A DNA stretch of 64,000 nt. Origin: Rhizomys pruinosus. Lineage: Eukaryota; Chordata; Mammalia; Rodentia; Spalacidae. Made by a program: the position numbers and the translations under genes. Of the stretch, positions 37,001 through 51,214 are shown piece by piece. The notes under the pieces are model-generated. The model worked only from the letters and a program-made list of their open reading frames with translations. It was not told where the DNA came from and did not search any database. The stretch is from contig VZQC01005718.1 in assembly GCA_009823505.1 (NCBI GenBank), positions 793,199 through 857,198 of the forward strand. The letters run 5' to 3'. Positions within the stretch are counted from its first letter, which is position 1; each line of letters begins with the position of its first letter.

Positions 37001-38019
37001 TCTCTGCTTACCTCCTACTGTGACAGGTCACTTGTGCAGGGCCCATAGGCAGCTTACAGTAACCTGGCTGTCCCCGAACATTTAGATCAGGCTCACAAGG
37101 CCTTCTCTTCTCACAAACCAGATATGACATGATTTCAGTGTCTGCATCTGCCCACAATCATTTTTGCCCTGATGTCCCTTTCAAACATACCCAGTAGGTG
37201 TCAGGGAGACACCCAAGCCATGGCTCATTCGGTAGTATGTTGCCCCTGGCTCCTTCACTGTTTGCCCTGGCCTTGCACTCCTCTGTAGCCCCAGTGTTGC
37301 CAATCAACAGCTCATTGGCCATTTCTCCTCTTTATCTCTTTGAGACAGGACAGGGATTATCACATTGGGCCTGCCCTGGATACCTACACCAGTAGTAGGC
37401 CCTAATGAAGGTGTCCTATCTCTTTGTGAATAGATGATCCTGCACCCCAACCAGACCTCTCCCCAGAAGAAGAGAATGGGCCACGGGTTCCAGAGTTGCT
37501 GGATCTTCAGGGTAAAGAAGTATCCCAGGTCTCCTGCTTAGGTGAGTGCTCATCAGAGATGGGTGGGCAGCAAGGTGGAAAGCTGTTGCAGCCACAGCAT
37601 CCCTGGTCTGCTTCTATTGTCTCCCCACTCTGTTTGGCCTTCCATATCTCACCTTGCCTCTGCCTTCTTGCAGAGAGTGGGAGAATCCAGATTTTGCTGT
37701 CCATAGGCATTGTACTTATCAGGGACTAGTAGAGAAAGAGAATGTCTTCCCCAGTGCACAGTTTGACTTAGGTTTGTGTTGACAATCCAGCAGCCTCTGT
37801 AAGACAGTGGTCAGATGATCATGACTAGAGACGGCACAAAGTACAGCTCCTCCAGACATTTTATATCCTTCCTCCACCACATAGGTGTTGGAGGACCTCA
37901 AGGTGTAGAGCAGTGTGGTCTAAGAAGCAGTATTTACCTGTACCTAATGTTCTGTGTGCCCAGAACTTTGTGTCTGTGTCTGTGTGTGTATAGCCTATAT
38001 ACTGGTACTATGAAGAGTA

Positions 38020-38054
<35 letters not shown>

Positions 38055-41000
38055 CCTATATACTGGTGCTATGAAGAGCTTTGAACAGAATCGGTGGCAA
38101 CAATCCTGGACCTCCTCTAGGACCCCACTGGCTCTGGGTTGGATCATGTTTGGGGGCCTGGAACAAGCATCCAAGGTCTCAGGATAACGTGGTATCTCCC
38201 TGGCTTCCTGTCTTTGCCCCATATCTGTTGTACTAGCTGTGTTGGAGGGTCTATGGTTTGCAGGTGTATAAAGGACCCACCTCAGGGTCAGGGTTGTTAC
38301 TTGTCTGTGACCATATGCAGATGGGAAGAACCAGACTACACTGGTTCTATCTAGCTTCAGAACCCAGGTTCATGGTATTTGTTTATTTGCCTTCAGGTTC
38401 TTTTGCTTGGCAGACACAGAGCTTCCACTTCATGCCAGGTCCTTGGGTCTATTCCTGGGTAGTGGCTCCAATACAAACAAATTTTCTCCATTTTCTTCTT
38501 TGGAAAGACTTTTCCGGTCTCCAGCCATTCCAGGTGGAAGAAAGAAGGAAGTGGGAGGAGCTGCAGGTGCCAGAACTCCAGTCCTGCCAGCAGGTGGTGC
38601 TCACTCAAAGTTCCTGTCCAGGTGAGGAGGCTGGGTGCAGTGCGTGTGCATGAATGAGAATGGTGTTAGGAGACCAGGGACAAAGAGATGTGTGTATGTG
38701 TGTTGGGGCTGTTATGCATCAAACTGTCCGAGGTTCCTGCTGACTGCTGCTATGGGATTGTCTGCCTTTTGCCCTGGCTCTGTCCTGTTTCCCCATCCCC
38801 CACTGGCTTCTTGCCTTTCTTGGATACGTTGCCAGGACACTAATGTAACACTGCTCTGTACATAGAGAATATTCCTATCTGATCATGGATGGCCAGAATC
38901 CCAAGGTGATCGTGTCATTAAAGACCAGATCCTAGAATGCCAAACCCTACTGCTGCCTTTCCAGGAAATGTACCCAGAGGCATTTACAGACAGGACTGAC
39001 CTGTCTTTGACATCCTCGGATACCAGATATTCTTCTAAATACTACACTCAGGCTCTACCAAACTAATCTTTGAACCCAGTGTCACGTGGCTTCCCACAGC
39101 TATAGAGACTCATACATTCATGCACAGTGCCTTTGACACAGGTCTCCCCCTATAGCTCCAGCTAGCATGGAACTCACTATGTATCTCAGGCTGGCTTTGA
39201 ACTCACAGAGATCCATCTGCCTCTTGAGTGCTGGGATTAAAGCTGTGCACTATCACACCCACGCCCACATAAAATGCTTTAGAAGGCAGGATGCCCCTGT
39301 ACAGCATGTACCCATTTGTGTTAAGCCTTCCTGTCATGTGTAGACAGTGGATTTTAGTGTAGGGTCAGTCTGGAAGCAGACCTCATCCCCATTTATGGTG
39401 CTCCAAAGAGCCTGCTTCAGCTGTTGGTACTGTGGTGGTATTCAGTTCAGCTACATTTTGAAACTTCCTATAGCATCTCTCATCCATGGGCAGACTTCAG
39501 AAAGTAGGGGGATGCTTGTCAGCATATTTCCAGTTGTTCTTTCTTCACTGTGCTGATGCACACTCTACTGCTGCACAGCAAGAAGCTAAGCACTACCATG
39601 TCAGGCGGGGGAAGGAGTAATGGATCAGAGTGCCAGCTGCTTTTCTGTTGGTAGCTACTACTAATCGCTTCCAGGGTGCTTCCTGACATCCTGTGCCCCT
39701 GGCAAGGGGTCTGTCTGCTACTCTGTCCATACTTGCACAGGCCTCCCTTAGCCTGTTCAGTGTGTGCTAGTCAGATGAGAGTCACTGTGCCTGCCCCTGC
39801 AATGGAGCAGCCATCCTTAACTACTGTTTTCTCTATCAATTGGATAAATAATACTTGTCTTTTCTGCATTTTTCCACTCAAATATGTTTTTTTGGGGGGG
39901 GTGTTTTTGAGACAGGGTCTCCCTGTAACCTCAGCTGGCATGGAACTCACTTTGTAGACCAGGCTGGCCTTGAACTCACAGAGATCCACCTGCCTTTGCC
40001 TCCCCGAGTGCTAGGAATAAAGGCGTATACCACCACGCAGATATGTTGAACTTTTTTTTTTTGTTTTTTGGGGTTTTTTTGTCTTTTTTTCGAGACAGGG
40101 TCTCCCTGTAGCCCCAGCTGTCCTGGAATTCCCTCTGTAGACCAGGCTGGCCTTGAACTCACAAAGATCCGCCTGCCTCTGCCTCACAAGTGCTAGGATT
40201 AAAGGCAAGTGCCACTACGCCCAGCTGATATATTGAACTTTTAATCTGCTTCTGTTGCTAATAACACAACAGTTAGTCTTGGTAAGTTATACAGTTGTGG
40301 GTTTTTTTGGGGTTTTTTTTTTTTTTTTTGGTCTTTTCGAGACAGGGTCTCCCTGTAGCCCCAGCTGTCCTGGAACTCACTCTGTAGACCAGGCTGGCCT
40401 TGAACTCACAAAGATCCACCTGCCTCTGCCTCCTGAGTGCTAGGATTAAAGGCATGCACCACCACGCCCAGCTAGTTATACAGTTTTTTTTAAGATTTGT
40501 TTTAATTATGTGTTTGTATGTGGGCAAGTGCATGTGTATGCAGGGGCCGGATACTTTGGATTCCCCTAGAGCTGGAGTCACAGGAGGTTGTGAGCTGCCA
40601 GACCTGGGTGCTGGGAACTGAGCTCAGGTCTTCTACAAGAGCATAAGGACTTGCCAGGCGTGTTGGTGCACGCCTTTAATCTTAGCTCTTAGGAGGCAGA
40701 AGCAGGCGGATCTTTGTGAGTTCAAGGCCAGCCTGGTCTACAGAGTGAGTTCCAGGACAGCTGGGGCTACAGGGAGACCCTGTCTCAAAAAAAAACAAAA
40801 AAAGACCAAAAAAAAAGAGCATAAGCACTCTTAACTGCTGAGCCATCTCTCCAGGCCCTATATAATTAAAAGAAAAAATTAATTCAGTTTTTGTGAGTTT
40901 CATATAGAACATCTCAATCTTTTTTTCCACAAATTTTTTTTATTGTTATTAAACTTTTTCTATAAGTCTTACATCATTTCTCAGTTGAGTCTAGAGTTAC

Positions 41001-44000
41001 TTCCCTTTCCATGCCCCCCAACCCACCCCAGTCCCTGTAGAACATCTCAAGCTTAATCACCTTTATAGTGCCTTCCCCACTGGCACCTCCCACTGGAATT
41101 CATACACTGCATTTGTGGCAGGGCCTATTGTGTCAAGTTAGTGTCCCTGAATAGTCCTCAGGAAGTTCATCCACTCAAGTCTAGTCAGTCTAACCAGAGT
41201 CTCTCACTTTAAGAAGATCAGATTGTCCTTACCCAACAGTAATCTTCAGCCAAGATTGGAGTCTGCTGCCCATTTCCCCAGTTCCATGCTGGGTTTTTGT
41301 CTGCATGAGTTTGCATGGGTCCTATGTATGCTGACACCATCATTGTAGGTTCATATGAGCAGGGTCCTAGGAGATTGTAGGATCTGTTTCCATATGGTCA
41401 TGTACCTCCTTCCTGGCTCTTAAAATCTTTCCACCCCCTCGTCCCCAGTGGTCCCTGAGCCCTGGGTGAGTGAGTCCTGTCCAGGGACCCACACCAGGCA
41501 GAATCTGAATCTTCACACTTTGGCCATTTGTGATGTTTTGTGTTCCTGTTGGCCCTCTGTTCCATGAGGGAGCTTCATTAATGAGAGTTGAGAGATTCAT
41601 TAGTGCCTTCTTTACCCCTTGTTCTATGTTGCAGGAGTCTTAGGTGTGCCATTTAGGCTTGGGCAATTCACAGACAATGTGTGTGACCAGTTGTAGTACT
41701 CTATAATAGTCTCCATCTGGTACAAAAGAAGCTTCTTTGATAAGTGGTGACTGGGATACTCAACTGTAAATATGAGGATACCTATTTTGTACTTAGTAAG
41801 AAGTTATATTAGTCTAGGACTGTGACAGCCTCAGGGATTCCTCTAACATCTGTGACCCTTTCACCCATGTGCTTTTGGTTATGTTTACAGTACTACACAT
41901 GAGTTTCCTCCCATTGAGTGGGCTTTAAGTCCAGTTAAAGTTGATTCCAGTTAGCTGTTGATTGCCCCCAAGATAAAAATGCCACTACTGTACCTATGAC
42001 ATATGTTGTACCAATTGTTGATGTGGTTATTTGATCGTTGATGTGGTTATTTGATCTTAAAGGTGGCATTAGACCATCAATTAATCTTCTCCCTTAGCAG
42101 CTTGCATATTGCTCTCCAAAGCTATAAGAGCTAGCCTTCAGGGGAAGTAGCTTCCAGCTCAATTCCAGCTCCATCACGCCAAAGATAGTCTCCAAAGTAT
42201 GTCCTGCATTCAGCAATAGGGTCTTGCCTTCAAGTTCTATAAGGTAATCAAGGGCTATGGCAATAGCCTGTGTAATTTTGGGAGTCTCTTGGACTACCCT
42301 GGCCAGTAACTCAAAGGAAGGTTTCTCATGTCTGGCACTGTTTCTTGTTATGTAGCCCTCAGCTATACACATGGGCTCATATAGAGATATTGTATGTGTA
42401 ATTTGTCATTAGGTTGTTAGACTAATATGATTCCCTCTGGTTTTTTTATACTAGCTAGACATTATTTAGCTCTCCCCTCTCTCCCTGTCTAACCAACCCT
42501 TCATGCCATCCCCATTTAAAGTCTCCCCATTTCCCCCATTTCTCTTGTGAAAATACCAGTCTCTTATGGCCCCACCTCTCTTGAGCTCCTTTTCCCCCTT
42601 TATCCCCAAATTTCGTTATATAACCTTCCCTTCCCCCTCCCATTTAGATACCCCCACTTTATCCATTTTTCCTACCTGTCTCCTATTCTTCTCTATTAGT
42701 TTCCTTCATTTCCTTTACCTCCCTTGTCACTTCCACTTTTTGGTTCCTCTAGCTATATCAGGACATATACTGACATATAAGGATTTGGTGCTAGGATCCA
42801 CAAATGAGGGAGAACATACATCGTTTGTTTTTCTGAGTCTGTGTTACTTCACTTACTATAACAGTTTCTAGTTCCATCCATTTACTTGTCAATTTCATGA
42901 TTTTGTATTTCTTTACCACTGAATAGAACTGCATTGTATAAATATACCACATTTTCATAATCCACTCAGTCAGTTGAGAGACACTTAAATTGCTTCCGTC
43001 TCTTAGCTATTGTGAAAAGAGCAGTAACAAACATGGTTGTACAAGTATCTCTGCAACTAGAATGAGTTCTTTGGGTATATGCTAAAGAGTAGTATAACGG
43101 GGTGAAATGGTAGGTTCATTTTTAGTTTTTTAGGAGTTCTCCACACTGATTTCCATAGGGTTTGCTCAAGCTTGCCATCCTACCAGCAGTGAATAAGTGT
43201 TCCTCTTTCCCCACATCCTCTCCAGCATATGGCATCATTTGTTCTCTTGATCAGGCTTAGCCAGTCTGACTGGGGTAAAGTGAAATCTTAAAGTGGTTTT
43301 AATTTGCATTTCCCTAATTACTTATGATGTTGAACACTTTTTTTTTTCTTGGTATTTTTTTGAGACAGGGTCTCCCTTTAGTCCCAGCTGGCCTGGAGCT
43401 CGCTCTGTAGACCAGGCTGGCCTTGAACTCACAGAGATCCACCTGCCTCTGCCTCCTGAGTACTGGGGTTAAAGGGATGTTGAACACTTTTAAGATGTCT
43501 TTTAGTCATCTTTATTTCTTTTGAGAACTCACTGCTCAGATCCTTAACCCATCTATTAATTGGGTCACTTGTTTTTTTGATTCTTTGTTTTTTAGTTCCT
43601 CATACATGTATTCTAGATGTTAAACCCCTGTCAGATGTGTTGCTATTGAAGATTTTCTCACTTTGTGGGTTTCCCTTCACTTCCTTTGTTGTTTCTTTTG
43701 CTGTACAGAAGCTTTTTAGTTTAATGAGGACCCATTTGTTGATTGTTGACCTTAATTCCTGTGGAACTGATGTCTGATTTAGAAAGTCTTTTTTCCTATA
43801 CCTATATTTTGGGGGGGGGGGGTATTTTTGAGACAGGGTCTCCCTTTAGTCCCAGCTGGCCTGGTGCTTGCTCTGTATACCAGGCTGGCCTTGAACTCAC
43901 AGAGATCCGCCTGCCTCTGCCTCCCAAGTACTGGGATTAAAAGCGTGCACCACCACCCCCAGCACTAAAGATGATTCTTAGCTTCCATGTGGGTGCTGGG

Positions 44001-47000
44001 AATCGAACCCCGGTCCTCTGCGAGAGCAGTCAGTGCTCTTAACTGCTGAGCCATCTCTCTAGCCCCCTACACCTATATCTTATAAGTTGTTGCTAATGTT
44101 TTCTTCTAATAGTTTCACATTTAGGTCTCTGATACATTTGGAGTTGTGTTTTGGTTTTTTTGTTTTTTTGTTTTTTTTTTTTTGTCTTTCTGAGACAGGG
44201 TCTCCCTGTAGCCCCAGCTGTCCTGGAACTCTCTCTGTAGACCAGGCTGGCCTTGAACTCACAAAGATCCACCTAATGGAGTTGATTTTTATGCAAGGTG
44301 AAAAATAAGAATCCAGTTTTATTCTTCTACAGGTAGAGATCCAGTTTTGCCAGCACCATTTGCTGAAGATGCTATCTTTCCTCCAGTGAGTGTTCTTGCC
44401 CCCTTTGTCAAATATTGGATGGCAACAATTATATATACTCATGTTTGGGTCTTCAATTATGTTCCATTTATCTATAGGTCTATTTTTGTGTCAATACTTT
44501 GCTGGGGTTTTTTTTGGGGGGGTGCTTTTTGAGACAGGGTCTTCCTGTATCCCCAGTTGTCCTGGAACTCACTATGTAAACCAGGCTGGCCTTTGAAGAG
44601 ATCCACCTACCTCTGCCTCCTGAGTGATGGGATTAAAAGTGTGCACCACCACACCCAGCTGTATTATATAGCTTGAATTATGTTGAGCTGTGTTCCCTCC
44701 AAGCCAGTTCCCGCTAGGACTTTTTTTTTTTGTCTTTTCGAGACAGGGTCTCCCTGTAGCCCCAGCTGTCCTGAACTCACTCTGTAGACCAGGCTGGCCT
44801 TGAACTCAAAAAGATCCGCCTGCCTCTGCCTCCCAAATGCTAGGATTAAAGGCATGTGCCACCACGCCTGGCCCCTCTAGGACTTTTAATATAAATGCAT
44901 GTTTAATTTTATCATAGGCCTTTTCTGTATCTATTAAGATGACCATGTGATTTTTGTCTTTGAGTCTATTTATATTATTTATGACATTTGTTGACTTACA
45001 TATATTGAACCATCCCTACATCTCTAGAATAAAGCCTACTTGCTCATGGTGAATGACCTTTTCGATGCATGCCTGTATGTAGTTTGCAAGTATTTTGTTG
45101 AGAATTTTTGTATCTATATTCATTAAGGATATGGGTCTATAGTTTTCTTTTTTGATTATATCTTTACCTGGTCTTGGTATTAGAGTGATGCTAGCTTCAC
45201 AGAAGGAATTTGGGAGTTCTCCCTCTGTTTCTATCTTTTTGAATAATTTAAGTAATATTGGTTATAGATATTATTCTTTAAATATCTGGTAGAATTCTGA
45301 TATAAATCCATCTGGGCCTGGGCTTTTTTAGTTGGGAAGTTTTATATTACTATTTCAATTTCCTAATATGTTATGGATCTGTTTAAGCTGCTGATCTCTT
45401 TGTTTAGCTTTGGTGATTCCCATGATTTTAGATATACATCCATTTCTTTTAGGTTTTCAAATTTAATAGAGTATAAGTCTTTAAAGTATTCCCTTATGTT
45501 CTGGGACTTTTTGTTGTCTTTTGTTTTGATGTTTCCACTTTCGTCTCTAATTTTGTTGATTTGGAGTTGCTCTTTCTTTCTTTTGGCTAACTGGGTCTGT
45601 CTAGCTTGTTCATCTTTTCATCTAACCAGCTCTTAGATTCATTGATTCTTTGGATTATTTTCTTTGTTCCTATTTTATTAATTTCTGCTCTGATTTTGTT
45701 TTCTTCTGGTCTGCTGGGTTTGAGTTTCATTTGTTGCCTTTCAAGAGTCTTGAGTTACAATGTTCCCATTTATTTGTGCTCTTTCTGATTTTTTAATGTA
45801 GGTACTTAGAGCTATAAACTTCCCTCTTAGGACTGCTTTTAAAGTGCCCCAGAGGTTTGGTTATGTTGTATTGTTCTTTTTGTTTAATTCTAGGAATTCT
45901 TCTATTTCTTTCTTAATTTCTCCTTTGACTCATTCATCATTCAGTAGTGTGTTGTTTAATCTCATGAGATTGTGTAGTTACTAGGGCTTCTTCCTATGTC
46001 GATTTTAAGGTTTATTGCATGGAATTATTTCCTTTTTTTTTGTATTTGTTGAGGTTTGTTTTGTGTCCCAGTATGTGGTTGATTTTGGAGAACATGCCAC
46101 AGAGTGCTGCATAAAAAGTATATTCAGGAGCTAGAAGATGGCGGCATCCTCACTCTGCCAGTGGCCTGCTCTTGGACACTAGTGCTGCTGTGCACCTGCC
46201 TTCCCCAGGCCTGCTAAGGTCACCTGTCTCTTGGGGCACAGCCACCTTCACTCAGGCCCTGAAGAATATGCCAGAGACCCAGGTCAGCCTTTTGGACAAT
46301 GGGCTGTATGTGCTTGGAGTATTCCAACCAGCCTACCTGCAACAGTGGGAATGTGGACTGACACTGGCTGGCAGCCATTATGAGACTGAGAACAGTGGAG
46401 CAGACTACTTTGTGAAACAGCTGGCTCTCAAGGGAACAAAGAATTGGCCTGGCAGTACCTTAGGAAAGGAAGTAAAGAGTATGGGGGCCCATCTTAATGC
46501 CTACAGCACAGCTTACTACATCAAGGCACTATCCAAGGACCTACCAAAAGTTGCGGAGCTCCTAGCTAACATTGTACAGAACTACAATCTGGAAGACTCG
46601 CAGATAGAGAAGGAATAAGACATGATCCTGCAGGAAGTGTAGGAGAATGATGCATCTGTATAGGACGTGGTCTTTGATTACCTGCATGCCACAGCGTTCC
46701 AAGGCATACCTTTAGTGCAGGCTATGGAAGGGCCCAGTAAGAATGTCAGGGAGCTGTCCCATGCAGACTTGAATGAGTACCTCAGCAGACATTACCAAGC
46801 TCCTCACATTGTGCTGGCAGCAGCTGGGAGAGGTAGCGCATAGGCAGCTGCTAGACCTTGCCCAGAAGCACTTTAGCAGCATCTCTGGAGCATACACGAT
46901 GATGCTATACCTGCCATAACTCTGTTGCTTCACTGGGAGTGAGATCCCCCATCGGGATGATGCCCTGCCTTTGGCACCTGGCTGGACTAACTCATACAGT

Positions 47001-50000
47001 GTTGCCCTCCAAGTGGCCAGTGATTGTGGTAGAGTGTATCTGTCTAGCCCACTGACTAAAGTTGCTGTAACTAACCAGCTGTGCCAGAGTTTCCAGACCT
47101 TCAACATCTGCTACTCAGAGACTGGGTTGCTGGACGCACACTTTGTGATAGCATGAACACTGATGATGTGATGCTTTTCCTGCAAGGCCAGTGGATGCAC
47201 CTGTGCACCAGTGCTACAGAAAGTGACTCAGGGCAAAAGCATCCTCAGAAATGCCCTTAGTGTCTCATCTGGATAGCACCACTTCTGTGTGTGAAGATAT
47301 TAGTCACACCCTACTGATTTATGCCACCACATCCCTCTGGCTGAATGGGAGACCAGGATTGTGGCAGTGGATGCCCCCATGCTTCATGATGTCTGCTCCA
47401 AGTATTTTATGGCCAGTGTCCAGCAGTGGCTGGATTTGGCCCCATTGAGCAACTCCCAGACTACAACCAGATCTGTAGTAACATGTTCTGGTTACACCTC
47501 TAGGCAGGAAGCCTGTGCAAACAAGAAGGTGGGGGATCCAGGGCTCATGGTTCCCTGCCACAAACATACCACTCTGGTTCCTCAAACCCATGCAGCCAAT
47601 TACCACCAATAAAGTCCTGTGAGAAAAAAAGAAAGTATATTCTTTGGTATGGGTGGAATATTTGGTAGATGTCTGTTAGGTCCATTTGATGTATGGTGTT
47701 GTTTAATCAGGCGTCTTTCTGTTTATTCTTTGTCCAGTTGACCTGGACAAAGGAATGTCTAATGGAACGTCTAATGGAAACAGTGGGGTATTGAAGTCCC
47801 CATACTATTAGTTAGTTGTGATTAATCCATATCTTAAAATCCTGTAGTGTTTTATTTATAAAGTTGGGTATACTAGAGTTTGGTACATATGTGTTCATGA
47901 TTTTAATATCTTCTTGGTTGGGGCTGGAGAGATGGCTCAGCGGTTAAGACCACTGACTGCTCATGCAGAGGACCTGGGTTCAATTCCCAGCACCGACATG
48001 GCGGTTAAGAACCATCTTAGGGGCTGGAGAGGTGGCCTAGCGGTTAAGAGCGCCGACTGCTCTTACAGAGGACCCAGGATCGATCCCCAGCACCCACATG
48101 GTGGCCGAGAACCGTCTGAAACTCCAATTCCAGGAGAACTCCGGTTCCAGGGGAATCCAACACCCTCTTTCTGACCTCAGCGGCATTGCACGACATGGGT
48201 GCACAAACCTGCATGCAGACAGTACATTCATATACATACAGAAATAAATAAAATAAAATAAATTAAAAAAAAAAAAAAAGAACCATCTTGGGCCAGGCAT
48301 GATGGCCCATGCCTTTAATCCCAGCACTTGGGAGGCAGAGGCAGGCGGATCTCTGAGTTCAAGGCCAGCCTGGTCTACATAGGGAGCTCCAGGCCAGCTG
48401 GGACTAAAGGGAGACCCTGTCTCAAAAAAAAAAGACAAAAAAAAAATATCTTCTTGGTTAATTGTTCCTTTGATAAGAGACCCCCTTTATCTCTTCTGAT
48501 TAGTTTTAGTTTGAAGTCTTTTTTTTTTTTTAATGTGTATGTATGAGTATACTATCTGCATGTAGGTTGGTGCACCCATGTCGTGCAATGCCACAGAGGT
48601 CAGAAGAGGGTGTCAGATTCCCCTGGAACTGGAGTTAAAGACAGTTCTTAGCTGCCATGTGGGTGCTAGGAATCGAAACCAGGTCCTCTGCAAGAGCAGT
48701 CAGTGCTCTTAACCACTGAGCCATCTCTCCAGCCTCAGAAGTCTATTTTCTCAGATATTAGAATTGCAATTCCTGCCTGCTTCTTAGTGCCATTTGCTTG
48801 GAATATTTTTTCTACCCTTTTACCTTAAAGTAGTACCAATCCTTGAAGGTGAGATGGATTGCTTGCAAACAACAAAAAGATGGATTTTTTTTTGTCTTTT
48901 TTTATTTATTTTTTTATGTGTATGAACATACTGTCTGTGTGTAGGTTTGTGTACCTGTGTTGTGCAATGCCTCGGAGGTCAGAAGAGGGCATCAGATTCC
49001 CCTGGAACTGGAGTTCTCCTGGAATTGGAGTTACGGAGGGTTCTCAGCCGCCATGTGGGTGCTGGGGATTGAACCTGGGTCCTCTGCGAGAGCAGTCAGC
49101 ACTCTTAACCGCTAGGCCATCTCTCCAGCCCTGTTTCTTAATACATTCAACTAGCCTGTGTTTTTTGACTGGGGGGGGGGGTTAGTCCATTGATATTTAA
49201 AGTTATTATTGAAAGGTAGATATTGTGGGGCTGGAGAGATGGCTCAGTGGTTAAGAGCACTGACTGCTCTTACAGAGGACCCGGGTTCGATTTCCAGTAC
49301 CCACATGGTGGCTAAGAACCCTCTTTAAGTCCAGTTCCAGGGGAATCCAACACCCTCTTCTGACCTCTGCGGCATTGCACAACATGGGTGCAACCAACCT
49401 ACATGTAGACAGTACACTCATACACATAAAAAATAAATAAATTTTTTAAAAATTAAAAAATAATAGATATTGGTTCCTATAATTTTAATTTCTGTTTGCA
49501 TTCTTAGTCTAAGTTTGTGTTTCCACAGTTATACCTTCATTTTGTTTCTTTCTGGTGCTTCTTGGATATAGTCATTCCTTTCTACAACTCTTTGTATTGT
49601 TTCAGGTATTCTCTTAAGGGCTGGCCTTCTGGACATGAAGGATTTTTCTTTCCCCTTCAACTATAATAGACATTTTTTCTGGGTAAAGTATTCTGGGTTG
49701 GCATCTATGGTCATTTAGAACTGGGAATACTTTGGTTCAGGCTCTTCTGCCTTTCGTAGTTTTCATTGAAAAGTCAGCTCTAATTCTGATGGGTTTTTTG
49801 AATGTGCCACAGACTGGGCTTAGGGCCTTGTGAACACTAGGCAAGTATTCTACCACTAACCTATTAGAACCTGTGGTCAGCTTTTTCTGTGGATTCATAG
49901 GAACTCAAAATTGGATCAGAAGTTAGAGATAGAACTGAGTTGTAGAGCCTGTGCGTAGTGTCTACAGGCCCTGAACTAAATCCTAGCATCAAAGAAACTG

Positions 50001-51138
50001 GGAAATTTTAGGTCTAAAGGCACTGGCTCTTGGTGTTTACATGTAGACCCCTCCCCGCCTTCCTTTCTTGCAGTGCACAATATTGAACCCAGGGCCTGAG
50101 CATGCTTGGCAAGTGTTCTACCATTTTACTACTGCCCCAAGCCTCTCCTTAGGAAAAAAGAAAAGAAAAAAAGACACAACAACAAACATTGCTTCTATGT
50201 CTTGTGGCAGCTGACTGCTCTTTACTTTTTTTTTTTTTGTCTTTTTTAGACAGGGTCTCCCTGTAGCCCCAGCTGTCCTGGAACTCACTCTGTAGACCAG
50301 GCTAGCCTTGAACTCACAAAGATCCGCCTGCCTCTGCCTCCCAAGTGCTAGGATTAAAGGCATGTGCAACCACACCCGGCTTGTAGCTTCCCCCCCCTCC
50401 CCCCGATACATTTCTTAAATGTAAATATACTCCTGTTTGGTTTTTAAATCCTAAGAAACCACCATATGGAATTTATAAGAATATTCTGGAGCCAGGCTTG
50501 GTGGTACACACCTTTAATCCCAGCACTCAGGAGGCAGAGGCACTGAGATCTCTGAGTTCAAGGCCTCCCAAGAAGGAAGGGAGGGAGGTAGGGAGGGAGG
50601 GAAAGAAAGAGAGGAGATCCCCCAACTTCTTAGAGGGACAAGTGGCGTTCAGCCACCCGAGATTGAGCAATAACAGGTCTGTGATGCCCTTAGATGTCCG
50701 GGGCTGCACGCGCGCTACACTGACTGGCTCAGCGTGTGCCTACCCTACGCCGGCAGGCTCGGGTAACCCGTTGAACCACATTCGTGATGGGGATCGGGGA
50801 TTGTTTTTTTTTAAAAAAAAAAAAAAGAGAGGAGAGAAAGTAAGAAGAGAGAGAGGAAAGATAGAAAGAAAGAAAGAAAGAAANNNNNNNNNNNNNNNNN
50901 NNNNNNNNNNNNNNNNNNNNNNNNNNNNNNNNNNNNNNNNNNNNNNNNNNNNNNNNNNNNNNNNNNNNNNNNNNNNNNNNNNNNNNNNNNNNNNNNNNNN
51001 NNNNNNNNNNNNNNNNNNNNNNNNNNNNNNNNNNNNNNNNNNNNNNNNNNNNNNNNNNNNNNNNNNNNNNNNNNNNNNNNAAGGAAGGAAGGAAGGAAGG
51101 AAGGAAGGAAGGAAGGAAGGAAAGGAAAGAAAAGAGGA

Positions 51139-51214
<76 letters not shown>

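Larger units (their letters stand above)
40919..49800 (-). mobile_element. L1 element, antisense, interrupted by many insertions
   Basis: The L1 3' UTR-like part spans about 40919-43000 (gcttgcatattgctctccaa). The ORF2 region reads backwards from about 43000 (gggtatatgctaaagagtag, ccccacatcctctccagcat) to about 49790 (cagctctaattctgatgggt). ORF2 is not intact. It hosts antisense B1 copies, two composite SINEs, plain B2 copies and the UQCRC1 pseudogene, so it predates them. The 5' end beyond 49800 is missing or unrecognised. Confidence 0.8.

Noticed and set aside
45373..45788. Hydrophobic open frames
   Set aside because: Antisense translation of L1 ORF2, not genes.
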